Shown here: positions 24,526 through 34,488 of the stretch, one piece after another
Layout: the number at the start of each line of letters is the position of its first letter
Position numbering within the stretch: position 1 is the first letter of the stretch
Origin: Granulibacter bethesdensis
Lineage (GTDB): Bacteria > Pseudomonadota > Alphaproteobacteria > Acetobacterales > Acetobacteraceae
Direction: 5' to 3'
Assembly: GCF_001889545.1 (NCBI RefSeq)
Contig: NZ_CP018194.1
Span: forward strand, 434,001-498,000
DNA: 64,000 bases
The notes under the pieces: model-generated
Databases searched by the model: none
The model's input: the letters and a program-made list of their open reading frames with translations, nothing else
What the model was told of the DNA's origin: nothing
Position numbers and translations under genes: made by a program

Positions 24526-25257
24526 GTGTTTAAGCGACGCAAACCCGATGACCAGTCTCCCGAGGCTGGGGATATCCAATCAGCGGCGGGAGCTTCCCCG
24601 GGCGCGGGAACGTCACCCTCTGACGGCCCGGTTCGTCTGGGCGTACCGCCTGCCCCATCCGGCGCCGCGCCCGGCCAGCAGGCCGCAAGCGGTTTCGGTG
24701 TTCCCCCTTTCCGACCAAGCCATCAGAAGGAGGCCGAAGCCGTGAGCCGTGCGCCTTTCGCCAATACCCCGTCCTCTACAGCTGTGCCGCCCCGCCCTGG
24801 CGCACCCGCCGCCGCAGGATCAGCCCGTCCGGCAGGCAAGGATACGGCGGAGCGCCGCACACTGGTGGTGGGCCGTGGCATCTCCGTTCAGGGCACGGTG
24901 CAGGATGCCGAGCGTCTGGTGGTTGAGGGCACGGTTGAAGCGACCATGATCCGTGCGACCGAACTGTCAATTTCCCTTGGCGGCGTTTTCAAGGGTGAAG
25001 TCGAGGTCGAGGATGCAGAAGTCGCAGGCACCATCGACGGAACCCTGACCGCAACCGCAAGCCTGATCGTGCGGGCTTCCGGCAAGGTGCTGGGCACGGC
25101 CCGTTGTCGCCGCCTTCAGGTCGAGGATGGCGGCCAGATCACAGGCAGCATCCAGATGTTGACCGATGGAGCCCGTCCGGTTGAGGCGCCGCGTCCCGAT
25201 GCTTCCGCCCCGCGTCCGGCCGTTGATCAGGCCCCGTTTCAGCAGTCATCCGACTGA
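24526..25257 (+). CDS. Bactofilin-family cytoskeletal protein
   Basis: A 243-residue protein. A Pro/Ala/Gly-rich, probably disordered region of about 110 residues precedes the right-handed beta-helix bactofilin domain (TLVVGRGISVQGTVQDAERL, VEGTVEA, GVFKGEVEVEDAEVAGTIDG, LIVRASGKVLGTARCRRL, GGQITGSI). Bactofilins polymerise without nucleotides and organise envelope growth. The GTG at 24526 has GGAG six bases upstream; a GTG at 24520 is also possible. A terminator follows inside the convergent gene. Confidence 0.87.
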   Translation: MFKRRKPDDQSPEAGDIQSAAGASPGAGTSPSDGPVRLGVPPAPSGAAPGQQAASGFGVPPFRPSHQKEAEAVSRAPFANTPSSTAVPPRPGAPAAAGSARPAGKDTAERRTLVVGRGISVQGTVQDAERLVVEGTVEATMIRATELSISLGGVFKGEVEVEDAEVAGTIDGTLTATASLIVRASGKVLGTARCRRLQVEDGGQITGSIQMLTDGARPVEAPRPDASAPRPAVDQAPFQQSSD

Positions 25258-27489
25258 GCTGTTTTGCCCGGCGGCAGCTTTCATGCCGGCATACTTGCTT
25301 TCAGGAACAACCGCTCCGTCCAACGGGGCGGTTTTTTCGTTTGGACGGTCGATGCCGGCCATCAGTTCCAGTTGTCCGGCAATGCGTCGCAGGGCTTCCT
25401 GGAGGGAACCGGCACCTTCTGTGATTTCCGGTCGCGGCGGCAGCTCCGTCAAGGGGAAGGCGAGACCGTTCGCAGCATCCAGACGAGCCTCAATATAGGC
25501 GAAGGCTGTCGCGATCCAGTCCTTCCAGATGATCAGCTTCTCACGATCAATCGTATCGGTGTTGGCCAGATGAAGCACGCTCAGCCGTCCGGCGATGCGG
25601 CGGAGTGCAGTATCGGCCAGCATCACGGGTTTGATCCATGTGGCGATGGTGGAGCGACGTGGCTCCAGCAGAGCTCGGGAGAGGCTGGCCTCCAGATTAT
25701 TACTGGTGAGGCCGGCCTGACGTCTGGCCTGATGAGCCGCCTCCTGTGGTGCCTCGCCGATCAGGGCAGAGAGAGCGATATCAGCATAACGCGCATGGGC
25801 TTTGATGCAGTTGCGCAATGCGCTCTGCAATCGCCCCGGTTCCCAGCTTGGCCACAGCAGCAGATTACCGACCAGAGCCAGCAATCCTCCGATAACCGTG
25901 AACAGAGCCCGCATGACGGCGATCAGCAGGTCGTTCTCTGATCCCTGCTCGTATTGGGTCAGCAGCACGATCATCGGGGTCAGAAACATGACGAAAAGTG
26001 CATAGCTTGCCGGGCGCAGCGACAGGGCCAGAATCGCGAGCGGAAACAGGGCCATGGCCGTTTCCAGCGGACCGTGAATCAGGAAAGTCAGCACACCTGC
26101 CAGAGCGCCGCCGGCCAGCGTGCCTGCCACACGCTCGAACGTTCGCTGCATGGTCATGGCATAATGCGGTTGCAGGGTCACGATCAGGGTGATGATCAGC
26201 CATTGCTGGTAGGGTGCCGGCTGGATGGTGCAGGCGGTCAGAGCAAGCATCACCAGCAGCGCAGTACGGGTGGCGTGCCTCAGCACCGCGGAGGACCAGA
26301 CCAGATTGGCGGTCAGAGGCGCCTTGATGGCATCAAACCCCCATGTTCGGGGTCTGTCCTCACCGGGCAGGCTGGCAGGGGTGGATTGGACAGCAATGAT
26401 GATTCTCAACCGGTCCTGAATGATGTCTTCCAGCGCGGCCAGTGCGCCATCCGTTTCTGCTCGTCCACGTGTCAGCGCCGGGATGATACGGGACAGGCGT
26501 TGTTCGGGAAGCGGCGTATTCTGGGACATATATCGTGACAACGCCGATAAAACGGGACGCATACGGCGCAAAAAGACCGCTGCCTGAGCGTTGCGTCCGG
26601 TGGATGAGCCGGCGCTGTCTCCGGTCTCCAGAATATCACTCATGGCGATGAGAGCACCGAAAATCTGATCGGCGGCTTCCAGTCGCGCCAGCAATACAGC
26701 GCCCAGTTCACTGCCGACGCCGCGCCGATGGCGCATGTCGATCAGCAGGTTGCGCGCCCGTTCGATATGGTCACGCGTCCGGGCGCGGCTGATACGGGCG
26801 ATGCGGGCCCATAGCTCCGCGTGATCACGATCAGTCGGGCTGTGCCGCGAGAGCATTCCCTCCATGCCAGCCACGAGATCGGCAAGGGAGGAAAACACGG
26901 CCGATACGGCGCGTTTGGCAGGGGTGAAGGGACGAATATTCCAGACGCCCAAAGCGATCATCTGCGTCCACAGACTCCCCCCGAGGAACGCGATCGCACC
27001 GGGCCAGCCGGTAACACTGGCATCATGGTCCGGCATGGCGGCATGGCCCATGCACAATGCCACGACCACGCCCAGCAGATTGCCGACACTCTGCGCGGAA
27101 AGCCCATAAATCCGGGCAAAGCTGGTCATGAAGATGATGATTCCGGCGGCGGGAATACTCATCTCCGGCCAGGGGGCCAGTATACCCAGCAGAAACGTGA
27201 TCAGTGCCCCCAGCAGGCCGAAAATCGTCAGTGGCCGGATGCGCTGCTTGGTCGGTCCCCCCGGATCGCAATAGCAGCTCAGCAGCGCTCCCAGGGCGGC
27301 TTCCAGTAAAAGGGGTTGATTGAACCAGGCATCCGCGGCGACCAGCGGTGCGGTGGCGAAGGCGGCGCGCAGACCCTCGGCCACGCTGATCGCCCATGGG
27401 TCCATGGACAGCGAAAGCCGCCCGAGGGTCTCCCCGGGCGGCTTTCCTGACAGCAGGGAGAGGGGCGAAAGGCTGGAGCGGCGCGTCAC
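25246..27489 (-). CDS. FUSC-family membrane transporter (aromatic-acid-exporter-like)
   Basis: A 747-residue protein with two membrane blocks (about residues 45-185 and 410-570), each followed by a cytoplasmic helical region, the layout of the FUSC/YccS/AaeB families. The second block contains RTALLVMLALTACTIQP and TFERVAGTLAGGALAG, the typical FUSC signature region. Substrate unknown. The frame starts at GTG 27489, but the first 28 codons contain a perfect GC-rich hairpin best explained as the acnA terminator, so the true start may be ATG 27405. The 3' end overlaps bactofilin by 12 bases. Confidence 0.78.
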   Translation of the reverse strand: MTRRSSLSPLSLLSGKPPGETLGRLSLSMDPWAISVAEGLRAAFATAPLVAADAWFNQPLLLEAALGALLSCYCDPGGPTKQRIRPLTIFGLLGALITFLLGILAPWPEMSIPAAGIIIFMTSFARIYGLSAQSVGNLLGVVVALCMGHAAMPDHDASVTGWPGAIAFLGGSLWTQMIALGVWNIRPFTPAKRAVSAVFSSLADLVAGMEGMLSRHSPTDRDHAELWARIARISRARTRDHIERARNLLIDMRHRRGVGSELGAVLLARLEAADQIFGALIAMSDILETGDSAGSSTGRNAQAAVFLRRMRPVLSALSRYMSQNTPLPEQRLSRIIPALTRGRAETDGALAALEDIIQDRLRIIIAVQSTPASLPGEDRPRTWGFDAIKAPLTANLVWSSAVLRHATRTALLVMLALTACTIQPAPYQQWLIITLIVTLQPHYAMTMQRTFERVAGTLAGGALAGVLTFLIHGPLETAMALFPLAILALSLRPASYALFVMFLTPMIVLLTQYEQGSENDLLIAVMRALFTVIGGLLALVGNLLLWPSWEPGRLQSALRNCIKAHARYADIALSALIGEAPQEAAHQARRQAGLTSNNLEASLSRALLEPRRSTIATWIKPVMLADTALRRIAGRLSVLHLANTDTIDREKLIIWKDWIATAFAYIEARLDAANGLAFPLTELPPRPEITEGAGSLQEALRRIAGQLELMAGIDRPNEKTAPLDGAVVPESKYAGMKAAAGQNSSVG
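25309..25337 (+). terminator. Rho-independent terminator of the bactofilin gene
   Basis: An 11-bp stem (AACCGCTCCGT with ACGGGGCGGTT, one T-G pair), a three-base loop and a T6 run. It lies within the last codons of the convergent FUSC gene. Confidence 0.85.
27413..27446 (-). terminator. Probable terminator hairpin of acnA
   Basis: GAAAGCCGCCC (27413-27423) pairs perfectly with GGGCGGCTTTC (27436-27446), an 11-bp stem around a 12-base loop that can form further pairs. It lies about 130 bases beyond the acnA stop on the same strand. The trailing T run on the minus strand is only TTT. Confidence 0.6.
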
Positions 27490-27573
27490 GGTTGGTTTCC
27501 CATGTTCATCCCCCCGGATGGAGAATGATGATCGTGCCGTCCGGCCTGTTCACCCGCCTCCGGCGGGCTGGTC

Positions 27574-30267
27574 TTACGCCGCGCGGGCCATACCGCGCAG
27601 CACGTAATGCAGAATGCCGCCATGCTTGTAGTAATTGACTTCGTCAGCGGTATCGACACGGCACAGCAGCGGCACCTTGTCGACCGTGCCGTTGGCACGA
27701 TGGATGACCAGGGTCAGGTCCATACGCGGTGACAGATCATCCAGTCCGACGATGTCCAGCGTCTCGCTGCCATCCAGCCCCAGCGTGTGGCGCGTCATAC
27801 CGTCCTTGAACAGCAGAGGCAGCACGCCCATGCCAACGAGATTGGAACGATGGATACGCTCGAAGCTTTCCGCGATCACCGCCTTCACGCCCAGCAGCAG
27901 GGTGCCCTTCGCCGCCCAGTCGCGGGAGGAGCCGGTGCCGTATTCCTTGCCGCCAAAGACGATCAACGGCACGCCATCGGCCTTGTATTTCATGGCGGCG
28001 TCATAGATCGGCATGACTTCACCGGAGGGCTGATGGGTGGTCACGCCGCCTTCCGTGCCCGGAGCCAGTTCGTTCTTGATGCGAATATTGGCGAAGGTGC
28101 CGCGCATCATCACTTCATGGTTGCCGCGACGGGCGCCGTAGCTGTTGAAGTCCTTCTCCAGCACCTGCCGCTCCAGCAGATACTGGCCTGCCGGAGAGGA
28201 TTTCTTGATGCTGCCGGCCGGGCTGATATGGTCGGTGGTGATGGAGTCACCCAGCAGAGCCAGCTCACGCGCGCCGAAAATATCGGCGACACCCGGCGGC
28301 TCCATGGTGATGTTGGTGAAGTAGGGCGGGTTGCGGACATAGGTGGAGCTGTCCGACCATTTGTAGGTGTCGGAGCTGCCATCGATCTCGATCGCCTGCC
28401 ACTGCTCCGGCCCCTTGAACACTTCGCCGTAGCGGGACAGGAACTGTTCGCGGGTCAGGTTGGCATGGACGGTATCGGCCACTTCCTGCGTGGTCGGCCA
28501 GATATCCTTCAGATAGACGGGCTTGCCATCCTTGCCGGTGCCGAGCGGAGCGGTGGTGATGTCTTCCCGGATATTGCCGAGGAAGGAATACGCCACCACC
28601 AGCGGCGGGCTGGCGAGGTAGTTGGCGCGGACGTTCGGATGGACGCGGCCTTCGAAGTTACGGTTGCCGGACAGCACGGAGACGGCCACCAGCTTCCCGT
28701 CTTCAATCGCATCGACGATGGTGTCGTCCAGCGGGCCGGAATTGCCGATACAGGTGGTGCAGCCATAACCGACGGTGTTGAAGCCGACGGCATCCAGATC
28801 AGCGGAGAGGCCGGAACGGTCCAGATATTCCGTCACCACCTGCGATCCGGGGGCGAGGGAGGTCTTGACCCACGGTTTCGGCGTGAGGCCGAGCGCGCGG
28901 GCTTTCCGCGCCACCAGACCGGCGGCCACCATCACATAGGGGTTGGAGGTGTTGGTGCAGGAGGTAATGGCGGCGATCACCACGTCACCATGACCGATCT
29001 CGTAGTTCTTGCCCTTCACCGCGCTCTTGCGGGCGACATCACCGGCGGCGACGCCGAGGCTCTTGGTCAGTTCGGTATTGAACGCGCTGGCGGCTTCCTT
29101 CAGCAGCACGCGGTCCTGCGGGCGCTTCGGTCCGGCCAGGCTCGGCTGCACGGTGGACAGGTCGAGTTCCAGCGTGTCGGTAAAGATCGGCTCCTGCATG
29201 GTCTCGTCGCGCCACATGCCCTGCGCACGCAGATAGGACTCGACCAGCGCGATACGGTCTTCATCACGGCCGGACAGGCGCAGATATTCGACGGTTGCCT
29301 TGTCCACCGGGAAGAAGCCGCAGGTCGCCCCATATTCCGGAGCCATGTTGGCGATGGTGGAGCGGTCGGCGACGGGCAGGTGATCCAGCGCCGGGCCGAA
29401 GAATTCGACGAATTTGCCGACCACGCCCTTTTTGCGCAGCATCTGGGTGACGGTCAGCACCAGATCGGTGGCGGTGGCGCCTTCCGGCAGGCGGCCGGTC
29501 AGGCGGAAGCCGATCACATCCGGGATCAGCATGGCGATGGGCTGGCCAAGCATGGCGGCTTCAGCCTCGATCCCGCCGACGCCCCAGCCCAGCACGCCCA
29601 GACCGTTCACCATGGTGGTGTGGCTGTCCGTGCCATACAGGGTATCGGGATAGGCATAGGTCGCGCCATCCACATCGGCGGTCCATACGGCCTGCGCCAG
29701 ATATTCCAGATTGACCTGATGGCAGATGCCGGTGCCGGGCGGCACCACGCGGAAATTCTCGAATGCTTCCTGACCCCAGCGCAGGAACTTGTAGCGCTCG
29801 CCATTGCGGTCGAATTCGATATCGACATTGGTCTTGAGCGCGCTCGGCGTGCCGTAGGTATCGACCATCACGGAGTGATCGATCACCAGATCGACCGGCA
29901 CCAGCGGGTTCACTTTCTGCGGATCGCCACCCAGACGGGTGATGCCGTCACGCATGGCGGCCAGATCCACCACGGCCGGGACGCCGGTGAAATCCTGCAT
30001 CAGAATGCGTGCGGGCTTGAACGGCACTTCCTCGGTGGAGGAAGCCTTTTCCAGCCAGCGCACAACGGCCTTTGCGTCCTCGACGGTGTAGGAGGTGCCG
30101 TCCTCGAAACGCAGGACATTTTCCAGCAGGATTTTCAGCGTTACCGGAAGGCGGCTGATATCACCGATGGTCTTGGCTGCTTCGGGAAGGGAGAAATAAC
30201 TGTAGGTCTTGCCGCCGACAGATAATGTCCGGCGTGTTTGCAGGGTGTCCCGACCGACTGACTTCAT
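27574..30267 (-). CDS. acnA: Aconitate hydratase AcnA
   Basis: An 897-residue monomeric aconitase of the TCA cycle, interconverting citrate and isocitrate on a 4Fe-4S cluster. Cluster ligands are visible: one Cys in [12 protein letters not shown] and two in [12 protein letters not shown]. Substrate-binding stretches include [38 protein letters not shown] and [11 protein letters not shown] in the swivelling domain. Length is that of the IRP/AcnA type. GAGG precedes the ATG by nine bases. Divergent from ccmA, an adjacency I associate with related alphaproteobacteria. Confidence 0.97.
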   Translation of the reverse strand: MKSVGRDTLQTRRTLSVGGKTYSYFSLPEAAKTIGDISRLPVTLKILLENVLRFEDGTSYTVEDAKAVVRWLEKASSTEEVPFKPARILMQDFTGVPAVVDLAAMRDGITRLGGDPQKVNPLVPVDLVIDHSVMVDTYGTPSALKTNVDIEFDRNGERYKFLRWGQEAFENFRVVPPGTGICHQVNLEYLAQAVWTADVDGATYAYPDTLYGTDSHTTMVNGLGVLGWGVGGIEAEAAMLGQPIAMLIPDVIGFRLTGRLPEGATATDLVLTVTQMLRKKGVVGKFVEFFGPALDHLPVADRSTIANMAPEYGATCGFFPVDKATVEYLRLSGRDEDRIALVESYLRAQGMWRDETMQEPIFTDTLELDLSTVQPSLAGPKRPQDRVLLKEAASAFNTELTKSLGVAAGDVARKSAVKGKNYEIGHGDVVIAAITSCTNTSNPYVMVAAGLVARKARALGLTPKPWVKTSLAPGSQVVTEYLDRSGLSADLDAVGFNTVGYGCTTCIGNSGPLDDTIVDAIEDGKLVAVSVLSGNRNFEGRVHPNVRANYLASPPLVVAYSFLGNIREDITTAPLGTGKDGKPVYLKDIWPTTQEVADTVHANLTREQFLSRYGEVFKGPEQWQAIEIDGSSDTYKWSDSSTYVRNPPYFTNITMEPPGVADIFGARELALLGDSITTDHISPAGSIKKSSPAGQYLLERQVLEKDFNSYGARRGNHEVMMRGTFANIRIKNELAPGTEGGVTTHQPSGEVMPIYDAAMKYKADGVPLIVFGGKEYGTGSSRDWAAKGTLLLGVKAVIAESFERIHRSNLVGMGVLPLLFKDGMTRHTLGLDGSETLDIVGLDDLSPRMDLTLVIHRANGTVDKVPLLCRVDTADEVNYYKHGGILHYVLRGMARAA

Positions 30268-30422
30268 AGTGCTTGCCTCATCAATGGCACGCCTGCCCGC
30301 CCCCGCGGATGGCTGCGTTGCAACACGGCACCGCTTAGAGCATAGGCAGCATCAGGACAAGGATGCAGGGATGCCGTCAGCGTGAAAGCGATAAAATCTG
30401 CACGAGAGATGGGCGTGGCAGG

Positions 30423-31148
30423 ATGTTGACTGCAAGGGGGCTGGCAGTTTTCCGGGCGGAGCGTCTGGTGTTCCGCGATCTGGATTTTTCCCTCGCGCCG
30501 GCCACTTTGCGACCGGCAGGAGAGGGGGCGCAGGATGCCCTGACCCTGATCGGACCGAACGGATCGGGCAAGTCGACGCTGCTGCGACTGCTGGCTGGTT
30601 TCGTCCGCCCGGCCGCAGGGACCGTGTGGTGGCAGGAGGAGCCTCTGCCGGCGGATCCTGCCGATCGCGCCCGGATTGTCACCTATATCGGGCATCAGGA
30701 TGCGGTGAAGCCTGGGCTGACGGCGGCGGAAAATCTGCTGTTCGATGCGGCATGGCACCCGCGTGGCCGACGACGGGAAGCCATTTCGAACGCGTTGGAG
30801 GCAGTAGGCCTGTCGGCCCTGTCGGCCCTGCCGGGTCGCATGCTGTCGGCAGGGCAGAAACGGAGACTGGCCCTGTCACGGCTGATGCTGAGGGAAACAC
30901 CGGTCTGGCTGCTGGATGAACCTACTCTGGGGCTGGACGATGCGTCGATTGCCCTGTTCGGTGATATGTTGCGTGCGCATCGCGCCCGGGGTGGCGTTGT
31001 GATGGCGGCCACTCATGTGCCGCTGCCTTTGCCGGGTGCGGGTGTGCTGTCGCTTCATCCTCATGCACTGGCTGCTGAAGCAGGGGAAACAGCGATTGAG
31101 GGGGGCCGGGATGAGTGGGATGGGGATGACTGGATGATCATGTCATGA
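30423..31148 (+). CDS. ccmA: Heme exporter ATP-binding protein CcmA
   Basis: A 241-residue ABC ATPase that, with CcmB, acts in cytochrome c maturation. The Walker A is [16 protein letters not shown], the signature [14 protein letters not shown] is the CcmA variant of LSGGQ, and the Walker B is [12 protein letters not shown]. The C-terminus carries an extra Asp/Trp-rich tail. The ATG at 30423 was chosen; the frame is open 20 codons further upstream. The stop overlaps ccmB by four bases. Confidence 0.92.
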   Translation: MLTARGLAVFRAERLVFRDLDFSLAPATLRPAGEGAQDALTLIGPNGSGKSTLLRLLAGFVRPAAGTVWWQEEPLPADPADRARIVTYIGHQDAVKPGLTAAENLLFDAAWHPRGRRREAISNALEAVGLSALSALPGRMLSAGQKRRLALSRLMLRETPVWLLDEPTLGLDDASIALFGDMLRAHRARGGVVMAATHVPLPLPGAGVLSLHPHALAAEAGETAIEGGRDEWDGDDWMIMS

Positions 31149-31804
31149 TCGCGGCATTGCTGGCCCGCGAATTGCGTCTGTCCCTGCGTCACGGGGCTGA
31201 TACACTGGCTGTGCTGCTGTTTTTCTTTGTCACTGGCAGCCTGTTCCCACTGGCTATCGGGCCAGGGCCGGAGATGCTGGCGCGGATGGCGCCGGGGGTG
31301 GTGTGGGTGTGTGCCTTGCTTGCTGCCCTGTTGCCGCTGGAACGGTTGCTCGGCGCGGATCAGGAGGACGGGTCGATGGACCACCTGTTGCTGTCCGGCC
31401 TGCCTGCTTTCGGGGTGGCACTGGGCAAGGCGCTGGCCCACTGGCTGGTCACTGGCCTGCCATTGCTGCTCTGCGCCGGCCCGCTTGCCATGATGCTGCG
31501 CATGCGGCCGGAGATTGTCCCGGTTCTGCTTGCGGGATTGCTGCCGGGGACGATGGCGCTCTCCCTGCTCGGCACAATGGGGGCTGCGGTGGTGCTGGGG
31601 GCACGAAGGGGGGCGGTGCTGTTGCCGCTGCTGGTGCTGCCGCTGACAACGCCGATCCTGATTTTTGGTGCGGCGGCGGCCGATGCAGCGGCCGGGGGGC
31701 TCTCTCCGCGTCCGCATCTTTTACTGCTCTGCGCTGTTGCCGTGGTGGCGGCGTCCCTATGTCCGTTCGCTGCTGGTGCGGGCCTGCGTGCCGCGGCGGA
31801 ATGA
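31145..31804 (+). CDS. ccmB: Heme exporter membrane protein CcmB
   Basis: A 219-residue membrane protein with six hydrophobic segments. The N-terminal [24 protein letters not shown] and the [18 protein letters not shown] loop are characteristic of CcmB. It is translationally coupled to ccmA. The next gene is not ccmC but an unrelated AI-2E-family protein, so ccmC-H must lie elsewhere. Confidence 0.93.
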   Translation: MIAALLARELRLSLRHGADTLAVLLFFFVTGSLFPLAIGPGPEMLARMAPGVVWVCALLAALLPLERLLGADQEDGSMDHLLLSGLPAFGVALGKALAHWLVTGLPLLLCAGPLAMMLRMRPEIVPVLLAGLLPGTMALSLLGTMGAAVVLGARRGAVLLPLLVLPLTTPILIFGAAAADAAAGGLSPRPHLLLLCAVAVVAASLCPFAAGAGLRAAAE

Positions 31805-31856
31805 GTATGTCATACTCTGTCACCACTCCCGAGATTTTGAGCGTATAAGGTCATCC

Positions 31857-32993
31857 ATGATCCAGCCCATCTCTCCGTTTTCTCCGCCCGTCTGGTCCGA
31901 AGCGGATGTGATCCGGCAGGATTGCGAGAATGGCGGCAAGCAGCGACCGGGCCAGAAAATCGCATTCTGTGCGCTCGCTCTGATCATTACTGCAGCCGCA
32001 CTCTGGACCCTGGGCAGTTTTATGCCTGCACTGGCATGGGCCGCGGTATTCGCCATTGCGACCTGGCCGCTTTATCGACGCGCGCGCAATGCCTGGCCGG
32101 GCGGGGGACGGGTGTTGCTGCCGTTGTTGTTTACTGTGGCGGTCACGCTGCTGTTTCTGGGGCCTTTGACCCTTGCGGGGATTGAGGTGGCCAATGACGC
32201 GCGCGGTGTGATCGACGGTGTGGAGCATGTGCTGCATAATGGTATTCCAGTGCCATCAGCCCTGTCCTCCTTGCCGCTCGGCAGTACATTGGTGGAGTGG
32301 TGGCAGAATAATCTTGGCAGTGGTGAAGGAGCGGCCCGTCTCGCCAGACATATCGACCGTTCCCAGCTGGTGGCGATCAGCCGTCATCTGAGCGCGGTGC
32401 TGGCCCATCGTGTGGTGCTGTTCAGCTTCATGCTGGTGACGCTGTTTTTCCTGTACCGTGACGGGGATACCCTGACGGCCCAGCTTTCCCGCGCCAGTGC
32501 CCGTGCTTTCGGCCCGCATGGGGCGCGTGTCGGGCGGCAGGTGATTGCCTCGATCCATGGTACGGTGGATGGTCTGGTTCTGGTCGGGCTGGCCGAGGGA
32601 ATCCTGATCGGTATCGGCTATGCCATTGCAGGCGTGCCGCATCCCACTTTGTTCGGCGCGGTGACGGCGATTGCCGCGATGATCCCGTTTGGGGCCCCGG
32701 CTGCGTTTCTGTTGGCGGCCCTGCTTCTGGCCGCGAATGGTGCGCTGCTATCCGCTGCGATCATCGCCGGATACGGTTGTCTGATCGTGTTCATCGCGGA
32801 TCATTTCGTGCGCCCGTTTCTGATCGGTGGAGCAACACGGCTGCCGTTTATTCTGGTGCTGCTCGGTATTCTGGGCGGCGTGGAATGTTGGGGATTGTTC
32901 GGCCTGTTTCTCGGCCCGGCACTGATGGCGGCTTTGACCCATCTGTGGCGTGAATTCAGCGCCGTGGGACCGGATATGATTGATCCGAACTGA
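31857..32993 (+). CDS. AI-2E/PerM-family membrane transporter
   Basis: A 378-residue inner-membrane protein with about seven to eight helices in the AI-2E exporter-like (PF01594-type) order. The C-terminal core shows GTVDGLVLVGLAEGILIGIGYAIAGV, AAMIPFGAPAAFL and FVRPFLIGGATRLPFILVLLGILGGVECWGLFGLFLGP, the conserved end of the family. Members have been linked to autoinducer-2 or ion export, but most substrates are unknown. AAGG lies six bases before the ATG at 31857. Convergent with oprB. Confidence 0.88.
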   Translation: MIQPISPFSPPVWSEADVIRQDCENGGKQRPGQKIAFCALALIITAAALWTLGSFMPALAWAAVFAIATWPLYRRARNAWPGGGRVLLPLLFTVAVTLLFLGPLTLAGIEVANDARGVIDGVEHVLHNGIPVPSALSSLPLGSTLVEWWQNNLGSGEGAARLARHIDRSQLVAISRHLSAVLAHRVVLFSFMLVTLFFLYRDGDTLTAQLSRASARAFGPHGARVGRQVIASIHGTVDGLVLVGLAEGILIGIGYAIAGVPHPTLFGAVTAIAAMIPFGAPAAFLLAALLLAANGALLSAAIIAGYGCLIVFIADHFVRPFLIGGATRLPFILVLLGILGGVECWGLFGLFLGPALMAALTHLWREFSAVGPDMIDPN

Positions 32994-33028
32994 TGAGTAA
33001 TCGGCTGCATTTGGTATTGATCAGGGCG

Positions 33029-34465
33029 TTAAAGTGGATGTCCCTTGATCATGTTATCAACCAGATTGGCAATGCTGACGGTCAATTTCAGCCCGATCAC
33101 GAAAGCATTCGGGATAGATTTCGGACGGGTTGGATAGCGAAGCTGATCCGGGTTGACGATATACTGCAGGTTCGGCGTGATTCGTACGGTTTCCAATGCT
33201 TGGAACGTATAGTTCAGTTCCATCATGATCTGGTTGCGGTTGGTTCCGGGTGACAACCCGGCCAGCGTTCTGGCTTCGCTGACGCCCTGAAGGGCTGCAC
33301 CGCTCAGAGACTGATTGTTGATCATGAAGCCGAGCGTATCATAAGGGCGCGTTTTGAAAGGCGCTGTCACTACCATGCCCGCTTCCAGAAAGTAATCCTC
33401 GCCCAGCCGGCCGGACACGCCGGTCATAGCCACCCCGAACACGGTCACCCCGCGTTGGGAGCGACCAGGGCGCCATACCATCTGGTCAAACCGGATATAG
33501 GCGCCTGAGCGGCCGTACAGCGATTGGGCCGGAAGGCCGCTCACCTGCACATAGCCCCCTTGTATGTCCCGTGACGGATCATCGTAATGGGTGGCGTCAT
33601 ACCATCCGCCAATCTGGTAATGACGTGGCAGACGATCATTTTCAAAAGTCGTGGCATATCCGAGTTCGAACGGCACAATCACGCCATTGGCACGGCTTGT
33701 GGACCAGTTGAGACCGTGGTCGTTATTGCCCTGAAAACTGCGGTTCACTTCATAAGCACCGGCATGCAGATAGACGCGTGGTGTCATCCAGACTTTGATG
33801 CGGCCCATCCAGCTGGATGCAGGCCACCATGTCAGGCTGCTGGTGCGGAACACGAAAGTCGGACTGCCGCAGACAGAATTCGACTGAAACTGGCAATAAA
33901 GCGGTGACGACAGAAACTCGGTATTGGCAATGCCTCGGCCTGCTTCGAGAATTATCCGGTCGTTAAAAGCTTTTTTCTCGATGGTGAACTGGGTCAGGCG
34001 GGTCGTCTGGCCGCCACCCCAGATTTCCTGCACGGAGGTGCTGTTGCCGATGGCATCGCGGGAAAGGCTGCGGCCCTGACGATTGGTGACAGCAATGTGC
34101 ACACTGACATCGTTCAGGCCGACCAGTTTATTCATATCTAAATCGGCACCGACGAGAATCTGCCCGGCATAGGCGGCTTCCTGTCTGATGCCCCCCACCG
34201 GGTTGGCGGCCATTTCTGCCGTATAGGCGGCGATGAAATCGACACCGTTTGCCAGTGAGACATGATCGGGAAGATTATGCGACGTCGCATCGATGCCGAG
34301 CCGGTTCGTATCTGTCGTGATTTCTCCCACGGCGTTTTCCTGAATCTGCCAGGGGTCGCTGTTATGGGTGACCGGCTTGCCCGGCTCAGCGGCAAGGGCA
34401 GGAGCGAGCAGAGACAGTTCTGCCATCAGCAGGCAGAGAGCTGTGAAAAAACGAAGCATGGCCAT
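33029..34465 (-). CDS. oprB: Carbohydrate-selective porin, OprB family
   Basis: A 478-residue outer-membrane beta-barrel with a signal peptide (about residues 1-25, ending PALAAEP). Alternating aromatic strands and the segments GVDFIAAYTAEMAANPVGG, RIILEAGRGIANTEFLSSPLYCQFQSNSVCGSP and YIVNPDQLRYP mark OprB porins, which admit sugars. It is the last gene behind fruB-fruK-fruA, 23 bases after fruA, so it probably provides fructose entry across the outer membrane. Confidence 0.9.
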   Translation of the reverse strand: MAMLRFFTALCLLMAELSLLAPALAAEPGKPVTHNSDPWQIQENAVGEITTDTNRLGIDATSHNLPDHVSLANGVDFIAAYTAEMAANPVGGIRQEAAYAGQILVGADLDMNKLVGLNDVSVHIAVTNRQGRSLSRDAIGNSTSVQEIWGGGQTTRLTQFTIEKKAFNDRIILEAGRGIANTEFLSSPLYCQFQSNSVCGSPTFVFRTSSLTWWPASSWMGRIKVWMTPRVYLHAGAYEVNRSFQGNNDHGLNWSTSRANGVIVPFELGYATTFENDRLPRHYQIGGWYDATHYDDPSRDIQGGYVQVSGLPAQSLYGRSGAYIRFDQMVWRPGRSQRGVTVFGVAMTGVSGRLGEDYFLEAGMVVTAPFKTRPYDTLGFMINNQSLSGAALQGVSEARTLAGLSPGTNRNQIMMELNYTFQALETVRITPNLQYIVNPDQLRYPTRPKSIPNAFVIGLKLTVSIANLVDNMIKGHPL

Positions 34466-34488
34466 GATGTTATGAATGTGAAACGATT

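Noticed and set aside
27787-30225. An 812-codon open frame antisense to aconitase
   Set aside because: It mirrors the high-GC codon pattern of acnA, has His/Gly/Ala-rich low-complexity composition and no recognisable domain, while acnA on the other strand is certain.
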